The position numbers were made by a program, and so were the translations under genes. The notes beneath the pieces were generated by a model, which was given only the letters and a program-made list of their open reading frames with translations, did not search any database and was not told where the DNA came from. Below are positions 1 through 4,465 of a stretch of DNA of 5,475 bases, one piece after another. The DNA comes from Opitutia bacterium (GTDB lineage: Bacteria; Verrucomicrobiota; Verrucomicrobiae; Opitutales; Opitutaceae): assembly GCA_947442255.1 (NCBI GenBank), contig CANEVO010000079.1, forward strand, positions 1 through 5,475, read 5' to 3'. Each line of letters starts with the position of its first letter. Position 1 is the first letter of the stretch.

Positions 1-1006
1 CGAGTTCCAGCGGCGCCCCGATCCGGCGCAGGAAGGCTTCCGCGATGGGACCGCCTCCCGGCTCGTGGCCGGGACTGGTCCACCGCATCTGGCCGCGTTT
101 CTCCGCGCGCACGGTCGTGACCGGTTTGCCGAAATCGTGCGCCAGCACGGCGAACATCAGGATCCGGCGGCGACCGGCCTCGGCGACCGGCCACTCCGGC
201 AGGAGCACGAGTGCGTCCAGGCAGAACTGCGTGTGGGTGAAGACATCTCCTTCGGGATGCCATTCCGGTTCCTGCGGCGTTCCGCGCAGCGCGGCCACTT
301 CCGGGAAGTGCCGCAGCCAGCCGGTTTCCTCGAGCACCGCGAGTCCCCTCGCTGGCCTGGTCGCCTTGGTGGCCCATTTCTCCCATTCGCCCCAGACGCG
401 TTCGACCGGCAACTCGGCAAACGTCCCGGCGATCTCGCGACAGAGCGCGGCGGTCCCAGGCGCCAGGGTGAAATTGAAACGCGCGGCGAGCTGGAAGGCC
501 CGCAGCACCCGCAGCGGATCCTCCACGAACGCCGGCCCGGTGTGCCGCAGTATCCGCGCCTGCAGGTCACGGCTCCCGCCGTGCGGATCGATCAGTTCCT
601 GCGAAAAGGGATCGAGGGCAATCGCGTTGACCGTGAAGTCGCGCCGCGCCGCTGCCTCGGCGTCCGAGAGGCCGGGATCGGGCTCAACCGCAAAGCCGCG
701 ATGGCCGGCGCCGGTTTTCGATTCGCGGCGCGGCAGACTGAAATCGTATTCGCCGCCCTGCGCGGCGCGGCTCCTCACCTTGATGACCCCAAAGCTGCGC
801 CCGACTACATCGGTGGAGCCGAACGGAATCAGCGCCCGGTGCAACGTCTCGAAATCCACCCCAGCGACTTCGAGGTCGAAATCCTTGGGCTGAATTCCCA
901 TCAGCCAATCGCGCACGCCACCACCCACTAGGCGGGGACGGCCCACCCGACGCACGGCCTCGAGCATGGCGCGCAAATCCGCGGGCAATTCCAAGGCCGG
1001 GAGCAT
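1..1006 (-). CDS. cca: CCA-adding enzyme / tRNA nucleotidyltransferase (partial, C-terminus off the left edge)
   Basis: A class II nucleotidyltransferase that adds or repairs the 3' CCA end of tRNA in the cytoplasm, or a close poly(A) polymerase relative. The frame is open from ATG 1006-1004 to the left edge, giving 335 visible codons with the 3' end missing. Seen in the translation: the nucleotide-binding GGGVRD motif at residues 28-33; the metal-binding DFD at 42-44; RRDFTVNAIA at 121-130 (motif B-like); EDPLRVLRAF at 162-171, with an AARF helix following; then an HD domain with EWHPEGDVFTHT at 248-259 and HDFGK at 290-294. The HD domain and motif order resemble the E. coli-type enzyme (about 410 residues in E. 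coli). The start is supported by GAGGA at 1018-1014, 7 bases upstream and inside the end of the DUF423 gene, whose stop lies 3 bases before this ATG. The two genes are therefore probably cotranscribed. CCA addition cannot be separated from poly(A) addition by motif alone. Confidence 0.93.
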   Translation of the reverse strand, partial: MLPALELPADLRAMLEAVRRVGRPRLVGGGVRDWLMGIQPKDFDLEVAGVDFETLHRALIPFGSTDVVGRSFGVIKVRSRAAQGGEYDFSLPRRESKTGAGHRGFAVEPDPGLSDAEAAARRDFTVNAIALDPFSQELIDPHGGSRDLQARILRHTGPAFVEDPLRVLRAFQLAARFNFTLAPGTAALCREIAGTFAELPVERVWGEWEKWATKATRPARGLAVLEETGWLRHFPEVAALRGTPQEPEWHPEGDVFTHTQFCLDALVLLPEWPVAEAGRRRILMFAVLAHDFGKPVTTVRAEKRGQMRWTSPGHEPGGGPIAEAFLRRIGAPLEL

Positions 1007-1009
1007 TCG

Positions 1010-1405
1010 TCAGTCCTCGGGCACGAAAGCGACGGCGATGACGAACAGCCACCCGGCCATCAGGGCGAGTCCCCCGAGAGGGGTGATCGGCCCGAGCCAA
1101 CGCGGCCCGCCCAAGGCCAGCCCGTAGAGCGAGCCCGAGAATAGGAATATGCCGACGCTCCAGCAGCGGGTGGCCCAGACGAAGCGCCTTGCCGCCGCGC
1201 CCATGCTGGTGCGGAGCCAGACCGCGGCTCCCAGGAGTGCCAGCGCGTGAAAGAGGTGATAGAGGGACGCAGTTTCCCACGCGGGACTCATGCCGCGCTC
1301 GGCCAGGGTCGCAGCCATGGCGTGGGTCCCAAGCGCACCGAGTGCAACGCCGGTCAGGCCGAAGAACCCGGCGGCCAGGAGAGGAAGGTGAACCTGCGAG
1401 GTCAT
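1010..1405 (-). CDS. DUF423 (YgdD-like) small integral membrane protein
   Basis: A 131-residue inner-membrane protein of the DUF423 family, whose biochemical role is unknown. Four hydrophobic segments can be read at about residues 7-27, 42-64, 75-98 and 105-127. Family hallmarks are visible: GALGTHAM at 23-30 (usually GAxGAHxL), LYHLFHALALL at 48-58, FSGSLYGLAL at 89-98, and GPITPLGGLALMAGW at 105-119. The length is typical for the family. ATG 1405-1403 is the natural start because it places the first helix at the N-terminus; only a weak AGG lies upstream. It is the first gene of a tight minus-strand pair with cca and is divergent from rplM. No functional link to tRNA maturation is implied beyond shared transcription. 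Confidence 0.92.
   Translation of the reverse strand: MTSQVHLPLLAAGFFGLTGVALGALGTHAMAATLAERGMSPAWETASLYHLFHALALLGAAVWLRTSMGAAARRFVWATRCWSVGIFLFSGSLYGLALGGPRWLGPITPLGGLALMAGWLFVIAVAFVPED
1014..1018 (-). promoter_or_regulatory. Ribosome binding site for cca
   Basis: GAGGA on the minus strand lies 7 bases upstream of the cca ATG (1006-1004), within the last codons of the DUF423 gene. It fixes the cca start and suggests translational coupling. It is the only well-placed Shine-Dalgarno sequence found in the window. Confidence 0.6.
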
Positions 1406-1498
1406 GGCCTAGGTTCACACATTGACAGGGGGAAACAAGAACGGAGGCTGGGCAGCGGATGAGGGAAAAAGAATTACCTGCCCCGGCGGAAAACTCGG

Positions 1499-1526
1499 TT
1501 GACAGGCCTTGGGCAAACTTTACGCC
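1499..1526 (+). promoter_or_regulatory. Candidate sigma-70-type promoter of rplM-rpsI
   Basis: A perfect -35 box TTGACA at 1499-1504 is followed after 16 bases by TACGCC at 1521-1526, a poor -10 that keeps only the first two bases of TATAAT. If used, transcription would begin near 1533, only about 10 bases before the rplM ATG at 1543. The perfect -35 and its position before a highly expressed operon favour a promoter; the weak -10 keeps this tentative. A second TTGACA at 1422-1427 has no recognisable -10 at the right distance. Confidence 0.4.
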
Positions 1527-1533
1527 TTGGCCT
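1504..1533 (+). repeat. Imperfect dyad / hairpin overlapping the rplM promoter
   Basis: AGGCC at 1504-1508 pairs with GGCCT at 1529-1533. After a small asymmetric bulge, GGGC at 1511-1514 pairs with GCCT at 1524-1527 (one G-T pair), leaving a 9-base loop. There is no T-run, so it is not a terminator. It overlaps the putative promoter, so it could be an operator. If transcription starts further upstream, it could instead be a leader hairpin; in E. coli, L13 represses its own operon through the leader mRNA. Function here is inferred only. Confidence 0.4.
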
Positions 1534-1542
1534 CTTTTCCGC

Positions 1543-1971
1543 ATGAAAACGTTCCTCGCCAAGAAGGAGACGGTGCAACCCAAGTGGCATCTAATCGATG
1601 CCGAGGGGGTTCCGCTCGGTCGTCTCGCCGTCAAAGCAGCCAACCTCATCCGCGGCCGTCATCGGCCCATCTACACGCCATCGGTTGATACCGGGGACTA
1701 CGTTGTGGTCATCAATGCCAGCAAGGTTGTGCTGACCGGCAAGAAAGAGGTGCAGAACGAGTACATGTTCTTCTCCGGCTTTGTCGGCGGTGAGAGCTAT
1801 CGCAAGACCACGGTCATGCGCGAGCGGCATCCCGAGTTCATCATCGAGCACGCGGTCAAGGGCATGCTGCCCCGGAATCGCATCGCGGCCACGATGTTGA
1901 AGAAGTTGCGCGTGTTCGCCGGTGCGACCCATACGCACGAGGCCAACAGCCCCCAGAAATTCTCCGTCTGA
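1543..1971 (+). CDS. rplM: 50S ribosomal protein L13
   Basis: A 142-residue protein, the same length as E. coli L13, of the large ribosomal subunit, where it is an early assembly protein. The start MKTFLAKKETVQPKWHLIDA matches the family N-terminus, which is why ATG 1543 is chosen over an in-frame ATG at 1459 that would add 28 non-conserved residues. Further signatures are PLGRLA, YTPSVDTGDYVVVINA, KVVLTGKK, and the C-terminal AVKGMLPRNRIAATMLKKLRVFAG followed by H-x-H and PQ. No Shine-Dalgarno is evident: the 12 bases before the ATG are pyrimidine-rich (CCTCTTTTCCGC). It is followed after 12 bases by rpsI, the classic rplM-rpsI operon arrangement. Confidence 0.98.
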   Translation: MKTFLAKKETVQPKWHLIDAEGVPLGRLAVKAANLIRGRHRPIYTPSVDTGDYVVVINASKVVLTGKKEVQNEYMFFSGFVGGESYRKTTVMRERHPEFIIEHAVKGMLPRNRIAATMLKKLRVFAGATHTHEANSPQKFSV

Positions 1972-1983
1972 TCCTGATCGACC

Positions 1984-2388
1984 ATGAGCGCTGCATCCCC
2001 CGCCACCATTTTCGTCGCCACCGGTCGTCGCAAGACTTCCTCCGCTCGCGTCCGTATTGCTGAAGGCACCGGCAAGCTGTCCTGTAACGGCCGCGAATTC
2101 GACGATTACTTCTCGCACGAAAACTTCTCCAAGCAGGCTTACGCCCCGCTGGTGACGGTCGATATGCGCGAAAAAATCGACGTCACCGTCAATGTGGCGG
2201 GTGGCGGCGTCGCCGGCCAGGCCGGCGCGGTGGCCCACGGCATCGCCCGCGCGCTGCAGAAGATGAATGCCGAGCTGCGTCCCGCCCTCAAGAAGGCCGG
2301 TCACATCAAGCGCGACCCGCGTCAGAAAGAGCGTAAGAAGCCCGGCCAGCCCGGCGCCCGCAAGCGCTTCCAGTTCTCGAAGCGCTGA
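1984..2388 (+). CDS. rpsI: 30S ribosomal protein S9
   Basis: A 134-residue small-subunit protein whose C-terminal tail reaches the ribosomal P site. Visible hallmarks are the N-terminal ATGRRKTSSARVRI at 12-24, a GTGKLSCNGREFDDYF segment, the glycine-rich VNVAGGGVAGQAGAVAHGIARAL, the basic RDPRQKERKKPGQPGARKRFQFSKR tail, and the nearly invariant terminal SKR. The length is close to that of E. coli S9 (130). It begins 12 bases after the rplM stop with no clear Shine-Dalgarno, so translation may be coupled to rplM or rely on other signals. The operon ends at the terminator at 2431-2461. Confidence 0.98.
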   Translation: MSAASPATIFVATGRRKTSSARVRIAEGTGKLSCNGREFDDYFSHENFSKQAYAPLVTVDMREKIDVTVNVAGGGVAGQAGAVAHGIARALQKMNAELRPALKKAGHIKRDPRQKERKKPGQPGARKRFQFSKR

Positions 2389-2430
2389 GTTCGCTCCCGC
2401 CTTTCGTCCTCCCGGGCAAACCCCATTTTC

Positions 2431-2461
2431 AAAGCCGTCCGCATCCGCGGGCGGCTTTTTT
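2431..2461 (+). terminator. Intrinsic terminator of rplM-rpsI
   Basis: A 10-bp stem (2433-2442 with 2447-2456, including one G-T pair) closes a 4-base loop ATCC and is followed directly by a T-run ending at 2461. It lies 42 bases after the rpsI stop. The form is classic rho-independent. Confidence 0.92.
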
Positions 2462-2507
2462 GTTGGCCTTGGCCGAGGCTGGAACATCTCATGCTAAACC
2501 TGAGCCC

Positions 2508-2762
2508 ATGAACCTCGCCCCCGTCCGCGCCACCCTCCTGCCCGTTGCCTGCCTCGCCTTTGCCACCGTGGCCTCCGCGCATCCGGGGCACGACGGCCAT
2601 GAAGTGACGTGGGATTTCGAGCACCTCGCCGCCCATCCTGTCGCCACGCTCGGCTGCGCCGTCGTCGTGGGCGTCGCTGCCTGGGTGCTGGTGTCCGTAC
2701 TCGGCGCCCGGCGGACCCGCCTTCAAAGCTTGCGCAGGCCCGCGGATAATCCGCGGAAGTAG
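2508..2762 (+). CDS. Small His-rich exported or membrane-anchored protein, function unknown
   Basis: An 84-residue protein I do not recognise as a named family. Residues 1-24 form a signal peptide ending VASA, so the predicted mature N-terminus is HPGHDGHEVTWDFEHLAAH, with five histidines in 19 residues. One hydrophobic helix (about 45-65) and a short basic tail (ARRTRLQSLRRPADNPRK) follow. The topology implied is a periplasmic His-rich segment, one membrane span and a cytoplasmic positive end. AHPGHDGH-like starts recall the mature N-terminus of HupE/UreJ nickel transporters, but this protein has only one span, not a transporter fold. ATG 2508 is preferred to the upstream TTG 2460, which overlaps the T-run of the rpsI terminator. 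No strong Shine-Dalgarno is present. It is convergent with the ureE-like gene. A metal-binding role is inference. Confidence 0.75.
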   Translation: MNLAPVRATLLPVACLAFATVASAHPGHDGHEVTWDFEHLAAHPVATLGCAVVVGVAAWVLVSVLGARRTRLQSLRRPADNPRK

Positions 2763-2845
2763 CCGGCCAGGATTCGGCGAGCGTCGCTTCCGGTCTGGCA
2801 AGAGGGATCGCTCGTCTTCAGGAGCCCGCAAATCCGGCCGGCCCC

Positions 2846-3307
2846 TCAATGCGTGTGACTACTTCCGAGTTCGTGCGAAGCATGGAGGCCGCGGGCAAAG
2901 CGTCCGGGGCGGAAAACGGCGGTGGTTCTTGTGTACGGCACCTTCAGCCGGTCGAGCAACTCGCGCACGGCGGGTGTGTCGGCGGCGAGCAGGCGCCCTG
3001 GTTCTGCGGAGAGTTCGAGGTGCAGGTTGCCAATCGCCCAGCCGATGCCCGCTGCGGCGGAAGGCGCCAGATCGAGGGATACTTCCACCACCGGCTCCGG
3101 GCGCTGCTCGATGACGTAACGGGCCGCACTCGTCTGCCAGAACGCGGCGCCGTGCTGGAGGGGCTTCGCCAGCGCGAACTTAAATTCCATCCCGTCCGCG
3201 GCTTTCCCGCGCCAGCTACGTTGGGCGGCGGTGAGCCGCTCGACCATCAGCGCCACCTCCGGCAGGGAGGCGTCAGGCGCTTCTATGGGATGGGAGATGA
3301 TCTGCAT
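2846..3307 (-). CDS. ureE: UreE-like urease accessory protein / nickel metallochaperone
   Basis: A 153-residue protein within the usual UreE range (about 150-160). UreE dimers carry nickel to the UreDFG complex for urease maturation in the cytoplasm. Seen: an N-terminal beta domain with LTAAQRSWRGKAADGMEFKFAL at about 25-46 (family R-x-R..DG-x-EF) and RYVIEQRPEPVVEV at 63-76; the metal-binding domain with IGWAIGNLHLEL at 88-99, matching the family GNRH motif with the essential His at residue 96; PAVRELLDRL at 112-121; and a His-bearing tail with H142, H145, H151 and H153. Positions that are His in Klebsiella UreE just before GNRH and in the later H-x-H appear replaced (A91, and an AAD stretch at 108-110). 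ATG 3307 fits the family start; a GTG at 3355 would add 16 residues. No urease structural or other accessory genes lie in the window, so it looks solitary here. Confidence 0.8.
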   Translation of the reverse strand: MQIISHPIEAPDASLPEVALMVERLTAAQRSWRGKAADGMEFKFALAKPLQHGAAFWQTSAARYVIEQRPEPVVEVSLDLAPSAAAGIGWAIGNLHLELSAEPGRLLAADTPAVRELLDRLKVPYTRTTAVFRPGRFARGLHASHELGSSHTH

Positions 3308-3392
3308 GGATAAAGTTGGGACTTCCGCACAAGGCGCCGCGTAATAATCTACCACACCTCCCTAATTGATGGGGTGCTGACGGGCAACGTGT

Positions 3393-3411
3393 CCCGACCT
3401 GCCCTGTCGGG
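3393..3411. repeat. Inverted repeat, possible activator or operator site
   Basis: CCCGAC (3393-3398) and GTCGGG (3406-3411) are a perfect 6-bp inverted repeat separated by 7 bases. GGGCA (3382-3386) and TGCCC (3400-3404) give an overlapping second dyad. The site lies roughly 120-140 bases upstream of the predicted sigma-54 start, in the range where enhancer-binding activators bind. It does not match the NtrC consensus (TGCACC..GGTGCA). No T-run follows, so it is not a terminator. Confidence 0.4.
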
Positions 3412-3502
3412 TTGGCTCCACGTTTTCGTCGGCGGCGAGGCGCAGCCGGAAGCAAAATGACATTTACTCCCTCGGGAAAATCATTGAAAAACTTCTGTGC
3501 GT

Positions 3503-3519
3503 TTGGCCTCGCCCTTGCT
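3503..3519 (+). promoter_or_regulatory. Sigma-54 (RpoN) -24/-12 promoter of the porin gene
   Basis: TTGGC at 3503-3507, seven bases, then TTGCT at 3515-3519 fits the consensus YTGGC-N7-TTGCW exactly, with the invariant GG (3505-3506) and GC (3517-3518) at the right spacing. Predicted transcription starts near 3530, about 40 bases before the porin ATG at 3572. The orientation, the intergenic location and the lack of a better sigma-70 promoter support it. A sigma-54 promoter needs an ATP-dependent activator bound upstream; that activator cannot be identified from this window. Confidence 0.7.
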
Positions 3520-3571
3520 AGTAGGGATGTGATTGCTCTCATCGATTATCAGCCATTTCAGAAATAAAACT

Positions 3572-4357
3572 ATGAACAAGATACTCCTTATCGCCCTCGC
3601 GGGTGCTCTTAGCATGGGTGCGGTGAACGTCCGGGCCCAGGCGGGCGCCACGGTCAACGCGCCGACGGTGACGGCCAGCGTCGCCACCGTTTCCCAATAT
3701 ATGTTCCGTGGCCAGCGCCTCGGCGGCTTGAGCCTCCAGCCGTCGCTGGAGGTTGGCGGCATGGCGGGTGGCGGCTTGGCCCTGGGCATCTGGGCGAGCA
3801 AGCCGCTGTCCGGTCGCATCCCGGGCGTATCCGATCCGGAGATTGATTTCTACGGTTCCTACACCACGACCTTGGGTGATAATCTCACCTTCGTCCCCGG
3901 CTTCACCTATTACTTCTATCCGAACCTCTCGAACTTGGTACACAAAGCCACGTTCGAGCCGAGTGTCGCGCTCAACTATACGATCTCCGGCGTCAAGCTG
4001 ACCCCGAAGGTCTATTACGACCTGACGCTCGCTGGTCCGACCTGGGAAATCAGCGGTTCGAACTCGGTGGCTCTGGCCAGCCTCGGCGTCACCGTCGATC
4101 TCTTCGCCACCTTCGGCACGTACAAGCTGACCGACGTCGCGAAGGACACTTCTCCGAAGGTGAAGAACTGGGGTAACTACTTCAGCGCCGGTTTCTCGAT
4201 TCCCTTCCAGATTTCGACGACGTCGAAGCTGAGCCTCGGCTGGGCCTACCACGAGGGTTGGGGCAACAAATTCAAGCAGGGCAACGCGCCGCAGGCGTCC
4301 AACACGCTGCAGGCGGTTCGCGGGGTTGCTTCGATCAACTACTCGCTCAGCTTCTAA
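3572..4357 (+). CDS. TorF-family putative outer-membrane porin
   Basis: A 261-residue outer-membrane beta-barrel protein of the TorF / Gcw_chp type. Residues 1-24 form a signal peptide (MNKILLIALAGALSMGAVNV, then RAQA) with likely cleavage after AQA. The mature protein opens with ASVATVSQYMFRGQRLGGLSLQPSLE at 35-60, the family's diagnostic first strands. The rest alternates polar and aromatic or aliphatic residues as barrel strands do: DFYGSYTTTL, LTFVPGFTYYFYP, LTPKVYYDLT, NYFSAGFSIPF, LSLGWAYHEGWG. It ends INYSLSF, with the terminal Phe typical of BAM-assembled porins. ATG 3572 is chosen because it gives a clean signal peptide; the ORF extends upstream to TTG 3533 without conservation. It is a single-gene unit between the sigma-54 promoter and the terminator at 4390-4426. 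The transported substrate is unknown; sigma-54 control suggests a nitrogen-related solute, as inference. Confidence 0.88.
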   Translation: MNKILLIALAGALSMGAVNVRAQAGATVNAPTVTASVATVSQYMFRGQRLGGLSLQPSLEVGGMAGGGLALGIWASKPLSGRIPGVSDPEIDFYGSYTTTLGDNLTFVPGFTYYFYPNLSNLVHKATFEPSVALNYTISGVKLTPKVYYDLTLAGPTWEISGSNSVALASLGVTVDLFATFGTYKLTDVAKDTSPKVKNWGNYFSAGFSIPFQISTTSKLSLGWAYHEGWGNKFKQGNAPQASNTLQAVRGVASINYSLSF

Positions 4358-4389
4358 TCCGGACTAGGGTTACAGCCTGACTCGCCCTG

Positions 4390-4426
4390 ATGGCCCGCTC
4401 CGAAACGAGCGGGCCATTTTATTTTT
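4390..4426 (+). terminator. Intrinsic terminator of the porin gene
   Basis: A perfect 11-bp stem (4390-4400 with 4407-4417) around a 6-base loop CGAAAC, followed by a T-rich tract TTTTATTTTT ending at 4426. It lies 32 bases after the porin stop codon. Confidence 0.95.
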
Positions 4427-4465
4427 CGTTGCGCGACGGGCGGGCTTCCACGTGTTTTCCTCCTC

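Larger units (their letters stand above)
3308..3571. other. Divergent intergenic region between ureE and the porin gene
   Basis: 264 bases with no convincing gene. It holds a -24/-12 promoter for the porin gene (3503-3519), a CCCGAC-N7-GTCGGG dyad (3393-3411), and an AG/AT-rich stretch at about 3450-3500 that is much less GC-rich than the rest of the window. On the minus strand a strong Shine-Dalgarno-like GGGAGG lies near 3362-3357, close to the alternative GTG start of ureE. No convincing promoter for ureE could be read. Confidence 0.6.

Noticed and set aside
45..931. Two long plus-strand open frames opposite cca
   Set aside because: Both are Arg/Ser/Pro-rich or low-complexity translations opposite a gene with clear nucleotidyltransferase and HD motifs. 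Long antisense frames are expected at this GC content.
1422..1427. Second TTGACA as an upstream rplM promoter
   Set aside because: No recognisable -10 hexamer lies 16-18 bases downstream; kept only as an alternative possibility.
1459..1542. 28-residue N-terminal extension of L13 from ATG 1459
   Set aside because: L13 in other bacteria begins at MKTF, and the extension would cover the TTGACA box and dyad.
684..1649. 321-codon minus-strand frame spanning cca, DUF423 and the rplM start
   Set aside because: It crosses two recognised genes and the divergent promoter region, and its translation shows no family motif.
1591..2487. 298-codon minus-strand frame antisense to rplM-rpsI
   Set aside because: It is the complement of two conserved ribosomal protein genes and runs through their terminator.
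2763..2845. Possible shared terminator between the convergent 84-residue gene and ureE
   Set aside because: Only weak, short complementarities (such as GAGCG/CGCTC) are present and no T-tract, so no terminator can be supported.
3393..3411. CCCGAC/GTCGGG dyad as a transcription terminator
   Set aside because: There is no T-run on either side and no gene ends there.
3539..4252. 237-codon minus-strand frame antisense to the porin gene
   Set aside because: Its composition is that of a shadow frame (Arg/Glu/Gly-rich). The plus strand has a signal peptide, barrel pattern and terminal Phe.
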